Of a DNA stretch of 64,000 nucleotides, positions 31,345 to 41,282 are shown in pieces. Source of the DNA: an uncultured Bacteroidota bacterium (GTDB taxonomy: Bacteria > Bacteroidota > Bacteroidia > Chitinophagales > Chitinophagaceae); contig CAIKZP010000031.1 in the NCBI GenBank assembly GCA_903831935.1, positions 74,401 to 138,400 of the forward strand, given 5' to 3'. Under the pieces are notes generated by a model that made no database searches, had not been told where the DNA came from, and saw only the letters and a program-made list of their open reading frames with translations. Made by a program: the position numbers and the translations under genes. Position 1 is the stretch's first letter, and the number at the start of each line of letters is the position of its first letter.

Positions 31345-34300
31345 CTATTCGCTTATTTCTAATTTTTCTGACGCATGTTTTCCTGAGATAAATGTATAAA
31401 CGGCAGGAATAACAAATAGCGTTAGTACTAAAGAGAACATCAATCCGCCTACTACCACAATCCCTAACGGCATTCTACTAGTACTTGCGGCTCCCAAACT
31501 CAATGCAATTGGCAATGCACCTAATGCAGTAGCCAAACTAGTCATTAAAATTGGACGCAATCTTTGCGAAGCAGCTTCTAAAACAGCACTGCGTTTATCT
31601 AAACCTAAATTGCGTTTTTGGTTGGCAAATTCCACAATTAAAATACCATTTTTTGTTACCAATCCAATTAGCATAATCATACCAATCTGCGAAAAGATAT
31701 TAATGGTTTGATCAAAAATCCATAAGCTTAATAATGCCCCTGCAATCGCCAAAGGAACGGTAATCATAATGGTTAATGGATCAGTGAAACTTTCAAACTG
31801 GGCAGCTAATACTAAGTAGATTAATACTAAGGCTAGAATTAACGCAAAACTGGTATTGGAAGAACTCTCTACAAAATCTCTAGAAGGGCCACTTAAGTCT
31901 GTTTGAAAAGATTCATCTAGTACTTTATTGCCAATAGCCTGCATGGCTATCACTCCATCCCCAATTGTTTTTCCTTCGGCAAGTGACGCTGAAATTGTGG
32001 CCGCTTTAAATCGATTAAAATGGTACAAAGTTGGCGGGTTACTATTCTCCTCTAATTTAACAACTGCAGTTAAAGGAATATTATCTCCACGGTTATTTCT
32101 AACATATAATTTTTCAATATCTAAGGGTTCATTTCTATCGGCCCTTTCTACTTGATTAATTACAGTGTATTGTTTTCCATTCATTACAAAATAAGCGGAA
32201 CGCGCACCACTAAAAGCCGCTTGCACAGCAGCAGCAACATCTGTAGTTGTTAAGCCCAAATCCTTTGCTTTTATTCTATCAATAGTTAACTGTATTTCTG
32301 GTTTATTAAACTTAAGATTTACGTCAATATTTTGAAAGGTTTTGTCTTTTCTTGCTTCCTCTAAAAATTGTGGGATGACCGATTTAATTTTTTCAAAATC
32401 TAAATTCTGTACAATGAATTGAACAGGCAAAGAACCCCTAGAACCAAGCCCAATAGAAATGGTTTGCTCTTGTACTGCAAAAATTCTTGCATCATTAAAG
32501 CGGGTCATTTTTTTATTTAATTCATTGGCAATTTCATTTTGAGATCGCTTTCTAAATTGAGGTAATACTAATCCAACCCTTGCACTTCCACCATTAGAAC
32601 CACTCGAACTAAAACCTGGTGCTGCAGTAAATGAAAAATCTTTTTCAGGAATAGAGTCATCTAAAAAATCTCCCACTTTGTCGGCAATTTTTTGCATCTG
32701 GTCATAACTTGTTCCTTCGGGAGCAGACATTGTTAATCGAACACTACTTTTATCTTCTAATGGAGCAATTTCACTTTGAATTCCTTTGCCAATAAAATAT
32801 ATAATACCAACACAAATTGCTACAATCACCCAAGCCATCCACCTGATCTTTAAAAAGGCAGTTAAAAATTTAGTGTAGCCATTTTCCATTCCTCTAAAGA
32901 ATGGTTCTGTACGCTCATAAAACTTACCATGACCCGCGTTCTTTTTGTTCAAATAAACATTTAAAACAGGTGTGATAGTTAAGGATACAAATGCTGATAT
33001 TAATACAGCGCAGGCAACCACAATTCCAAATTCACGGAATAAACTACCTACGAATCCTTGTAAAAAAATTACTGGTAAAAACACTACCGCTAGTGTGATA
33101 GAAGTTGAAATGACTGCAAAAAATATTTCCTTACTGCCTTCTAATGCAGCCTGCCTGATGGGCAATCCACCTTCGAGTTTTCGGAAGATATTTTCCGTGA
33201 CCACAATTCCATCATCTACCACCAATCCTGTTGCTAAAACGATACCCAATAAGGTTAATACATTCACAGAAAAACCTGCTAGGTACATGATAAAGAAAGT
33301 AGCAATCAAGGATATTGGAATATCTATTAAAGGTCTAATGGCAATTAACCAATTACGGAAGAAGAAGAAAATTACTAGCACCACTAAGCTTAAAGAAATA
33401 AATAATGTTTCTTTTACTTCGGCTAAAGATTTTCTAATGTTTTTTGTGTTGTCAATTAATACCGTAAAAGTTATATCTGATTTGTTTTGTTTTTTAATTT
33501 CTTCTAGCCTTTTGTTGAACTCATCGGCAATACGAATATAATTGGCACCCGGTTGAGGTGTTATAGAAATACCTACAGCAGGCACCCCATTAAACTTCCA
33601 ACTAAACTCTTCCATTTCTGGACCAAGCTCAACTTTAGCAATATCAGATAGCCTTACAATACCAGATGCATCTTCTTTAATAATTAAATCACTAAACTGT
33701 TTTTCGGTAGTTAACTTACCCATGGTACGAATAACCAATTCGGTATTGTTACCATAAATTTTCCCGGCAGGTAATTCTACATTCTCTTTGTTTAATGCTG
33801 TTTGAATATCATTAAAAGCAATTCCATAAGCGGCCAATTTATCGGGGTTAGTCCAAATACGCATGGAGTACCTTTTTTGTCCACGAATATTAACAGAACT
33901 TACTTCATTAATTGTTTGAAATCTTTCTTGCAAAACATTCTCAGCATAATCACTCAGTTCAAGTAAACTTTTCGTTTTACTTTGAATTGCCATCATAATA
34001 ATAAAATCACTATTGGCATCTGATTTACCAACAACTGGTGGTGCATCAATATCTTGTGGTAAATTTCTTGCAGCCTGACTCACTTTATCACGCACATCAT
34101 TGGCGGCAGTTTCCAAAGAAACACCCAAATTAAATTCAACCGTTATATTACTAGACCCAATAGAACTAGATGAACTAATGCTCTTGATACCTGGAATGCC
34201 GTTGATTTGTTTTTCTAAGGGTTCTGTAATTTGACTTTCAATAACATCAGAATTTGCACCAGTATAAGAAGTACTTACACTAATATTAGGCGGGTCAAGT

Positions 34301-34416
34301 GCAGGATATTCTCTTACGGCCAAAAAACTAAATCCAACCACACCAAACAACACAATCATGATATTCATCACTGTGGCTAGTACCGGTCTTTTTAATGACA
34401 ATTCTGATATATTCAT
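31345..34416 (-). CDS. Efflux RND transporter permease (AcrB-like)
   Basis: About 1023 aa, N-terminal NISELSLKRPVLATVMNIMIVLFGVVGFSFLAVREYPALDPP; repeated TM blocks (GLVVDDGIVVTENI; GLVTKNGILIVEFANQ). Confidence 0.97.
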   Translation of the reverse strand: MNISELSLKRPVLATVMNIMIVLFGVVGFSFLAVREYPALDPPNISVSTSYTGANSDVIESQITEPLEKQINGIPGIKSISSSSSIGSSNITVEFNLGVSLETAANDVRDKVSQAARNLPQDIDAPPVVGKSDANSDFIIMMAIQSKTKSLLELSDYAENVLQERFQTINEVSSVNIRGQKRYSMRIWTNPDKLAAYGIAFNDIQTALNKENVELPAGKIYGNNTELVIRTMGKLTTEKQFSDLIIKEDASGIVRLSDIAKVELGPEMEEFSWKFNGVPAVGISITPQPGANYIRIADEFNKRLEEIKKQNKSDITFTVLIDNTKNIRKSLAEVKETLFISLSLVVLVIFFFFRNWLIAIRPLIDIPISLIATFFIMYLAGFSVNVLTLLGIVLATGLVVDDGIVVTENIFRKLEGGLPIRQAALEGSKEIFFAVISTSITLAVVFLPVIFLQGFVGSLFREFGIVVACAVLISAFVSLTITPVLNVYLNKKNAGHGKFYERTEPFFRGMENGYTKFLTAFLKIRWMAWVIVAICVGIIYFIGKGIQSEIAPLEDKSSVRLTMSAPEGTSYDQMQKIADKVGDFLDDSIPEKDFSFTAAPGFSSSGSNGGSARVGLVLPQFRKRSQNEIANELNKKMTRFNDARIFAVQEQTISIGLGSRGSLPVQFIVQNLDFEKIKSVIPQFLEEARKDKTFQNIDVNLKFNKPEIQLTIDRIKAKDLGLTTTDVAAAVQAAFSGARSAYFVMNGKQYTVINQVERADRNEPLDIEKLYVRNNRGDNIPLTAVVKLEENSNPPTLYHFNRFKAATISASLAEGKTIGDGVIAMQAIGNKVLDESFQTDLSGPSRDFVESSSNTSFALILALVLIYLVLAAQFESFTDPLTIMITVPLAIAGALLSLWIFDQTINIFSQIGMIMLIGLVTKNGILIVEFANQKRNLGLDKRSAVLEAASQRLRPILMTSLATALGALPIALSLGAASTSRMPLGIVVVGGLMFSLVLTLFVIPAVYTFISGKHASEKLEISE

Positions 34417-34468
34417 CTTATTCCTTAAATCAAAAAAATTATAAATAAAGGGAATTCCTATTATACAT

Positions 34469-35515
34469 TTAGCGAATTAAATCTTCGATTTTTTTCACTG
34501 AACGAACTTTTAAGGCTGCACCAGGTTTTGCAAATAAAACACCTGTTACAACTACACTATCACCAACATTAATCCCACTAACAATTTCAACTGCACCAGT
34601 AGTTCTTACTCCTGTAACAACATCGGTAAACTTGGCTTTGCCATTTTTTATAATCACCAGCTTTTTATTTCTGGCTTCAGGAATAACAGCATTGGCAGGC
34701 ACCATAATACTTTTACTGTTTTCACCTGCATCTAAATATATTTTTACAAATGCACCAGGATTAGCAGTGGCATTTAAATAGGCGCGAACTTTTAAATTTC
34801 TAGTTGCTGCATTAACCATTGGTTCGGTAGCAAAAATGGTTGCTTTTTTACGAGCTGATTTTCCTCCATCAATATCTACTTCAACAGTTTTGCCTTTACG
34901 AATAAGATTGCTATAATTTTCTGGTAGTGTAAAATCAATTTTTAATTTACTCACCTGCTGTATACTTGTTAAAACAGTAGCGGTTGTAACGAATGAGCCT
35001 TGGCTTATTAAACGCAATCCTAATAAACCTTCAAATGGTGCTTTTAAAACTGTTTTATCAATTAAGGTTTGGGTATATGCTAAATCGGCTTTTAAACTAT
35101 TTACTTGATTTAAAGCAACATCATAGTCATTTTGGTTAATGCCATTGATGTTCAATAATTTTTTATACCGCTGCTCGGTAAGTTCTGCCAAGTTTAATTG
35201 CACTTTGGTTTTAGACAATTGTGCTTGCAAATCGGCATCATTTATTCTAGCAATAACAGTACCTTTTTTAACCACTGTTCCCTCGGGAACTTCTAAAAAA
35301 ACAAGGCGGCCATTTACTTCGGGATGCAATTCTGCATATTCATTGGCTAAAACAGTACCATTGGCCTCAATGATATTACTTATTCGTTGCGTACTGGCAA
35401 TAATTACATCTACCATAACCTTTTGGGGGCCAGCATTTTGCTTAAGATCGGGCTTTTTGTTTTTACAGGCAGCAACTACAAAGAAGACAATTACAACTAA
35501 AAATATACGTTTCAA
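34469..35515 (-). CDS. Efflux RND transporter periplasmic adaptor subunit
   Basis: Lipoprotein-like N-terminus, ISNIIEANGTVLANEYAELHPEVNGRLVFLEVPEGTVVKKGTVIARI, LKAPFEGLLGLRLISQGSFV. Confidence 0.95.
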   Translation of the reverse strand: MKRIFLVVIVFFVVAACKNKKPDLKQNAGPQKVMVDVIIASTQRISNIIEANGTVLANEYAELHPEVNGRLVFLEVPEGTVVKKGTVIARINDADLQAQLSKTKVQLNLAELTEQRYKKLLNINGINQNDYDVALNQVNSLKADLAYTQTLIDKTVLKAPFEGLLGLRLISQGSFVTTATVLTSIQQVSKLKIDFTLPENYSNLIRKGKTVEVDIDGGKSARKKATIFATEPMVNAATRNLKVRAYLNATANPGAFVKIYLDAGENSKSIMVPANAVIPEARNKKLVIIKNGKAKFTDVVTGVRTTGAVEIVSGINVGDSVVVTGVLFAKPGAALKVRSVKKIEDLIR

Positions 35516-35676
35516 GGCTGAAGTTTTGAGTGATTAAAGATAGAAAAAAAACGATACTAGCCCGTGTTCAATATTTGAATGGTTGAACTAATGAAATATT
35601 TCGACAAATCCGCTAGTTTCCACAATTTGCTACGTAAATTCAGTGCATAGAATTACATCATCCTTTAATTTACAAA

Positions 35677-36513
35677 ATGTACCAATTTTCGCAAAAATTT
35701 CCTGCTAAACGTGCTTTTATAACGGGTGCCGCTTCTGGGCTTGGAAAAGCCTTCTCTATTGAATTGGCCCAAGAAGGCTGGACAATAGGTATGGCCGATA
35801 TTAATGAGGCAGAATTGGCAGTTGCAGCACAAGAAATTAATGCGCTAGGCGGCAAAGCCCTCGTATTTCAATTAAACGTAGCCGATAAGCAAGCCTACAA
35901 AATTGTGGCGGAATCATTTTTACAAGAAGTTGGAGGAATTGATTTGTTGTTTAATAATGCAGGTGTTGGAGATGGAAGTGTTTTTGAGGAATATAGTTTA
36001 GAGAATTATGAGTGGATGATAGGTATAAATTTAATGGGTGTTGTTCATGGCTGTTACTATTTTATTCCCACCATGAAACAACAAAAATCAGGACATATTC
36101 TTAACACGGCTAGTGCTGCAGCTTTTGCTTGTTCACCAACAATGGCTGCTTATAATATGACCAAAGCAGCAGTGGTAGCATTAAGCGAAACATTGTATGG
36201 AGAATTAATGGAACACCATATTCAAGTGTCTTCTATTGAACCAACTTATTTTAAAACAAATGTGGTACAATATGCGCGGGGCGGGGCTTTTGTAAAAAAA
36301 GCAACCCAACATTTTATTGATCGCTCTGGCTTAGAAGCAAAAGAAGTAGCACAAGAAATTTTAACCCGAGCTGGCAACAAAGAACTCTATATTATTTTAC
36401 CAAAATCGGCTAGAAAAATGTGGCAATTAAAAAGACTAGCACCAACTTGGTTTAGAAAAAAAGTAACCGAACAATTTTATACGGCTATGAAAAAAGCCAT
36501 GAAACGATCTTAG
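35677..36513 (+). CDS. SDR family oxidoreductase
   Basis: AFITGAASGLGKAFS, LFNNAGVGD, YNMTKAAVVALSE. Confidence 0.93.
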   Translation: MYQFSQKFPAKRAFITGAASGLGKAFSIELAQEGWTIGMADINEAELAVAAQEINALGGKALVFQLNVADKQAYKIVAESFLQEVGGIDLLFNNAGVGDGSVFEEYSLENYEWMIGINLMGVVHGCYYFIPTMKQQKSGHILNTASAAAFACSPTMAAYNMTKAAVVALSETLYGELMEHHIQVSSIEPTYFKTNVVQYARGGAFVKKATQHFIDRSGLEAKEVAQEILTRAGNKELYIILPKSARKMWQLKRLAPTWFRKKVTEQFYTAMKKAMKRS

Positions 36514-36536
36514 TTTTCATCTCATAAAAAAACACA

Positions 36537-37304
36537 ATGGACGCCAATCAAATATTTAGTTTAAATGGAAAAGTGGCTTTAATAACCGGTGCTAGCAAAG
36601 GTATTGGAGAAGCCATAGCCCGTTATTTTGCTGCCTGTGGGGCACGCGTAATTATCAATTCTAGAAAACAAGATGAGTTAGATAAAGTAGCTGCAGCTAT
36701 TCAAGCAACAGGAGGCGATTGTATAGGAATGGCGGCTAATGCAGGCGATATTGCTGCTTGTAAAATATTAATAGAAAACATCAAAGAACAGTATGGAGGG
36801 ATTGATATATTGGTCAATAATGCCGCAAGCAATCCTGTGTTTGGACCGATGGTAGATTGCGAAGAATGGGCATTTGACAAAATCATGAATGTGAATGTTA
36901 AAGCGCCTTTTGAATTAAGTAGAATGGTGCACCCAATCATGAAAGCTAGGGGTGGCGGTTCTATTATTAATATCAGTTCTATTGCAGGACTCACGCCAGA
37001 TCCAGGACTAGGTATGTATTCTATTTCAAAAGCCGCATTAAATATGCTTACCAAAGTAACCGCAAAAGAATGGGGTGTTGATGGTATTCGTGTAAATGCC
37101 ATTTGTCCGGGTTTAATTAAAACAAAATTTTCTGAAGCACTTTGGCAGAACGAAAAATTTCTAAACTATTTTGTTAAACAGTCTCCCATACAACGCATGG
37201 GAACTGTAGAAGAAATTGCCGGGTTAGCACTTTATTTAGCGGCTGATGCTTCTGGTTATTGCACAGGAACCGTTTTTACTGCAGATGGCGGAAATACTAT
37301 TTAA
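36537..37304 (+). CDS. SDR family oxidoreductase
   Basis: ALITGASKGIGEAIA, LVNNAASNP, YSISKAALNMLTK, YCTGTVFTADGG. Confidence 0.94.
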   Translation: MDANQIFSLNGKVALITGASKGIGEAIARYFAACGARVIINSRKQDELDKVAAAIQATGGDCIGMAANAGDIAACKILIENIKEQYGGIDILVNNAASNPVFGPMVDCEEWAFDKIMNVNVKAPFELSRMVHPIMKARGGGSIINISSIAGLTPDPGLGMYSISKAALNMLTKVTAKEWGVDGIRVNAICPGLIKTKFSEALWQNEKFLNYFVKQSPIQRMGTVEEIAGLALYLAADASGYCTGTVFTADGGNTI

Positions 37305-38548
37305 TTCAGTGTTTTAAATTGTTTACCATGGAACCAATTTTTGTTACCGATCGCATCAAAAACATTATTCCAATTATCAGGGAATTTGTTATTTCAGAAT
37401 TAATCCCATTAGAAAAAGACCATTTAACAAGGCCATTTAAGCAAACTGAAATTATTTTACAAGCAAAAAGAGAAAAAGTAAAAGCCCTTGGTTTATGGGG
37501 ATTACACTTAACAAAAGAAGAAGGTGGCCACGGTCTAACCCTTTGTGAATTTGGGCAGTTAAGTGAAATCATGTCTTTAGCACCTTATTATGGCCAATAC
37601 ACTTTTAATTGCCAAGCACCCGATATTGGTAATGTAGAATTGATAGGAAAATTTGGATCAGCAGCTGTTAAAGAAAAATTTTTACAGCCATTATTGGAAG
37701 GAAAAATCAGGAGTTGTTTTTCAATGACGGAACCAGAATTTGCTGGATCAAATCCTACCAGACTGGGAACAACCGCTGTAAAAGAAGGCGATGAATATGT
37801 AATTAATGGACACAAATGGTTTACCTCTTCGGCCGATGGTGCTGCATTTGCAGTAGTCATGGCCGTTACCAATCCTAGTGCTGCGCCGCACGAAAGAGCC
37901 AGTATGATTATTGTTCCAACCAATACGCCTGGATTTGAGTTGGTGCGAAACATCCCCATTTTTGGAGAGACTGGTGAAGGATGGGCAAGCCATGCAGAAA
38001 TTCGTTACACCAATTGCCGCGTACCTATTTCAAATTTGATAGGACAAGAAGGTGCCGGATTTAAACTTGCGCAAGAACGCCTAGGACCCGGCAGAATTCA
38101 CCATTGCATGCGTTGGATAGGTATTGCAGAAAAAGGACTCGACCTACTTTGTAAATACGCAGTTAGTAGAGAAATTGAAGAAGGCGTTTTATTAGGTGAG
38201 AAACAATTTATACAAGGCTTTATTGCAGAAAGCAGGGTAGAAATTGATGCCGCAAGATTATTGGTTTTGCGTACTGCGCACAATATAGATTTATACGGTG
38301 CAAAAGCTGTTCGCGACCAAATTTCAGGCATCAAGTTTTATGTTGCGAATATGTTTTTAAAAGTGTTAGACCGAGCTATTCAAGTACACGGTGGATTGGG
38401 CCTAACCGATGAAACAATGTTGGCTAATTTATACCAACACGAACGCGGTGCTAGAATTTGGGATGGAGCAGACGAAGTGCACAAACAAGCTATGGCAAGA
38501 AATATTTTAAAAACTTATGGATTGGATATCAAAAAGAAAAATAAGTAA
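37259..38548 (+). CDS. Acyl-CoA dehydrogenase (ACAD10/11-like); probable start ATG 37328
   Basis: CFSMTEPEFAGSNPTRLGTTA, KWFTSSADGAAFAVVM, GPGRIHHCMRWIGIAEKGLDLL, IQVHGGLGLTDETMLANLYQHERGARIWDGADEVHK. Confidence 0.94.
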   Translation: MHRNRFYCRWRKYYLIQCFKLFTMEPIFVTDRIKNIIPIIREFVISELIPLEKDHLTRPFKQTEIILQAKREKVKALGLWGLHLTKEEGGHGLTLCEFGQLSEIMSLAPYYGQYTFNCQAPDIGNVELIGKFGSAAVKEKFLQPLLEGKIRSCFSMTEPEFAGSNPTRLGTTAVKEGDEYVINGHKWFTSSADGAAFAVVMAVTNPSAAPHERASMIIVPTNTPGFELVRNIPIFGETGEGWASHAEIRYTNCRVPISNLIGQEGAGFKLAQERLGPGRIHHCMRWIGIAEKGLDLLCKYAVSREIEEGVLLGEKQFIQGFIAESRVEIDAARLLVLRTAHNIDLYGAKAVRDQISGIKFYVANMFLKVLDRAIQVHGGLGLTDETMLANLYQHERGARIWDGADEVHKQAMARNILKTYGLDIKKKNK

Positions 38549-39603
38549 TGACCATTGACGCTGCTATTCCATTAAAAAACAGTGAATCATTTAATATTGA
38601 TTTGCTCAATGATTATTTAATGGCGCATGCGCCATCCATTGAAAAAATTATTGGTGTAACAAGATTTCCGGGCGGATACTCCAATACCACTTACTGTTTG
38701 CAAACAGCACAAAAAGAACTAGTACTACGCATGCCACCAGCTGGTGCACAAATACAATCTGCACATGATATGGCTAGGGAATTTCGGGTACTCAGTTTAC
38801 TCGAACCGCATTATAAAAAAATTCCGCACCCCATACATTATTGCGCTGCAGATAGCATTCTTGGGGCTCCTTTTTATATCATGGAACGCTTGCAGGGCGT
38901 GGTTTTGCGCGCAGGAAATGCACCTGGTTTGCAATTACCTTTAAACACAATGCACGAAATTTCAGTTGCTTTGGTTGATAATTTAGTAGCCCTACATGCC
39001 ATTGATATTGAATCAACAGATTTAATACAATTGGGTAAGCCAGATGGCTATACTGCCCGCCAAGTTGCTGGTTGGATAAAAAGATATCAAACTGCAGAAA
39101 CCGATACAATTAACAACATGAATCAGTTGGCAGATTGGTTAACAAAAAACCAACCACCAGCACTTGCTCCAACACTATTACACAACGATTATAAATACGA
39201 TAACTTAATTCTTGATAGAAATAATCTTGCAACTATTATAGGTGTATTAGACTGGGAAATGGCCACTGTTGGCAATCCATTAATGGACCTCGGCGCAACA
39301 CTTGCCTATTGGTTTGAAGCCGGAGAAGAACCCGTTTTAAAACACTATAATTTAACTTGGTTAGCAGGTAATTTAACCAGAAAAGAATTGGCCGATAGGT
39401 ATGCCTATAAAACCGGAAGGGACCTGAAAAATATAGTTTTTTATTATGTTTTTGGCTTGTTTAAAAACGCAGTTATTTTACAACAAATTTACCATCGCTG
39501 GAAACAAGGAAAATCGGCTGACCAACGTTTTGGCGCACTCTTACCCATCATTCATATTATTGGAAATATGGCCACTAAAGCGCTAGAAAAAGACAGTATT
39601 TAA
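38548..39603 (+). CDS. Phosphotransferase (APH) family protein, ACAD10/11 kinase-domain-like
   Basis: FPGGYSNTTYCLQT, LLHNDYKYDNLILD, GVLDWEMATVGNPLMDLGATLAYW; TAATG overlap with the ACAD stop. Confidence 0.93.
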   Translation: MTIDAAIPLKNSESFNIDLLNDYLMAHAPSIEKIIGVTRFPGGYSNTTYCLQTAQKELVLRMPPAGAQIQSAHDMAREFRVLSLLEPHYKKIPHPIHYCAADSILGAPFYIMERLQGVVLRAGNAPGLQLPLNTMHEISVALVDNLVALHAIDIESTDLIQLGKPDGYTARQVAGWIKRYQTAETDTINNMNQLADWLTKNQPPALAPTLLHNDYKYDNLILDRNNLATIIGVLDWEMATVGNPLMDLGATLAYWFEAGEEPVLKHYNLTWLAGNLTRKELADRYAYKTGRDLKNIVFYYVFGLFKNAVILQQIYHRWKQGKSADQRFGALLPIIHIIGNMATKALEKDSI

Positions 39604-39612
39604 ATGTGCTAT

Positions 39613-40392
39613 TTACTCTTCTCTTTTTCTTAAACTTCCTTTGGAATTATTTTTTGTAGCCTTATAATGCTCGAAACTTTTTTCAATAAAATACCCCAGC
39701 TCTAATTCGTTTAATTGCTGCACAATATCGTAGTCTGGTCTATACCGATGCATGAAACTGTCTAATTCAGCGCCAGTTAATTTAGTCACCTTTCTTACAA
39801 ATGATTTACTAAAGCGGTTGTCTACGTATTTTTCTTGTTCTTGTTCAAGTAAGCGTTTCTGCAAACTCAAGATGCTTTTATTGCGTTTGAAACGAAACAT
39901 ATTAATGATTTCGTCTAAGTCAAAACCAACAGTCATGCTCCCAGGATTGTAATTTGGATTCGAACTCAAACGAAGCGCTGGCTTTTTAAAGTCAAAGATT
40001 TTTGCGTAGTCTTTTCTGTTTTGTACAGAATCAAATTTGTAATAATTGTTACGCACTTTTACATCTGGAAGATCAAATGAGCGTACATGGATCATTACAT
40101 CAAAATTATCGGTGTTTGAAATGGTGTCCACTGCAAATTTCATGGTTGATTTTCCTATCATTGAAAACCAAATAGAATCATTTACCGAAACCCTAATTTG
40201 GTATTTACCCAATGAGTCGGTAATAGTGCCTCGTCCAGAATTGCTCAATACAGCAACTGCTTCTAATGGCCTTCTTGCAGATATATCAAATACCCTACCG
40301 CTAATTAAAACAGATTGGGCTTGGGTTATTTGTGCAAACAAACCAAACAGTACAATTAAACTAAAATAAAGAAAGTGTAGCCTTTTTCTCAA
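39613..40392 (-). CDS. Carboxypeptidase-like regulatory domain-containing secreted protein
   Basis: Signal peptide then ISGRVFDISARRPLEAVAVLSNSGRGTITDSLGKYQIRV. Confidence 0.75.
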   Translation of the reverse strand: MRKRLHFLYFSLIVLFGLFAQITQAQSVLISGRVFDISARRPLEAVAVLSNSGRGTITDSLGKYQIRVSVNDSIWFSMIGKSTMKFAVDTISNTDNFDVMIHVRSFDLPDVKVRNNYYKFDSVQNRKDYAKIFDFKKPALRLSSNPNYNPGSMTVGFDLDEIINMFRFKRNKSILSLQKRLLEQEQEKYVDNRFSKSFVRKVTKLTGAELDSFMHRYRPDYDIVQQLNELELGYFIEKSFEHYKATKNNSKGSLRKREE

Positions 40393-40494
40393 ACAACAGT
40401 ATTAAGCTGTAATATTAAAACAGTCAGTGCAGAATACAAGATAAGTTCAACGAATTAACGAGTCTTTTGCAGATTTAGATAGAAATAATAAAGA

Positions 40495-41238
40495 TTAGCT
40501 CACGCAATTCTTTTTTACCTCCTTCCAAAGGTCTCTATAGCATTGTGCTGCAAAGCTGCTTGCTGCATAGGTTTCCAATGGGGCTTCTTGAATACCCATT
40601 TTTTCTACTTCACTCAAATAAGGGATATAATTTTTTAGAAATATCTTGTCTTTGTAGAATTGGTTGATTACCTCGTGGTGTAAATTTTTTCGGTGATCCA
40701 CCATGCTGAAAAAACATTTCAATTTAGAAGCGTCGAACCCATTTTCTTGAAAATAGTCAACCACTGTTTCGTAAGATCTAATTGAAAGTGTAGTAGGAAT
40801 ATTGGGCATCAACACAAAATCAGCGCCAAAAAAGATAGCATCATGCAACAAAGAAATGCCTGGAGGACAGTCAAGTATAATTATATCATAGGTTTTTTTT
40901 AACCCCGATAAAAGTTGCGCAATTATTTTTTTAGACTGTTTGATATCATTTAACAACACATCTGCATACCTAGCAGAAAGGTCGGCAGGTATAATGTCTA
41001 AATTTTCAAAAGCTGTTGGCTGAATAGCAGCGGTTAAAGCCAACTCGCTATTTAACAATTTTTTTGACTCGTTTTTTACTTTGGCAGCACAGCCCAAATA
41101 AAATGAGCTAGAACCTTGTGGATCAAGGTCCCAAACAAGTGTTTTGTAGCCGTCTTTGGCAGACAAATAGGCTAGGTTAACGGCAGCAGCAGTTTTTCCT
41201 ACACCCCCTTTTAAATTGTATAATGCAAGTGTGATCAT
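40495..41238 (-). CDS. ParA family ATPase (no ParB alongside)
   Basis: ALYNLKGGVGKTAAAVNLAYLSAKDGYKTLVWDLDPQGSSSFYLG; IIILDCPPGISLL. Confidence 0.93.
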   Translation of the reverse strand: MITLALYNLKGGVGKTAAAVNLAYLSAKDGYKTLVWDLDPQGSSSFYLGCAAKVKNESKKLLNSELALTAAIQPTAFENLDIIPADLSARYADVLLNDIKQSKKIIAQLLSGLKKTYDIIILDCPPGISLLHDAIFFGADFVLMPNIPTTLSIRSYETVVDYFQENGFDASKLKCFFSMVDHRKNLHHEVINQFYKDKIFLKNYIPYLSEVEKMGIQEAPLETYAASSFAAQCYRDLWKEVKKNCVS

Positions 41239-41282
41239 GCTCTAATGTACAAAAAAATATCAAATCAGTAAACTAGTAGTGG

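Noticed and set aside
32972-33541. 189-aa + strand ORF antisense to the RND permease
   Set aside because: Shadow ORF of a conserved transporter gene; Lys/Asn/Ser/Ile-rich composition typical of antisense reading.
37259-37327. Extended ACAD N-terminus overlapping the second SDR gene (MHRNRFYCRWRKYYLIQCFKLFT)
   Set aside because: Out-of-frame read through the SDR 3' end; ATG at 37328 gives a normal ACAD start.
40495-41238. ParA ATPase as a sign of a plasmid or integrated element
   Set aside because: No parB, replication, integrase or transposase genes nearby; flanks are ordinary chromosomal genes.
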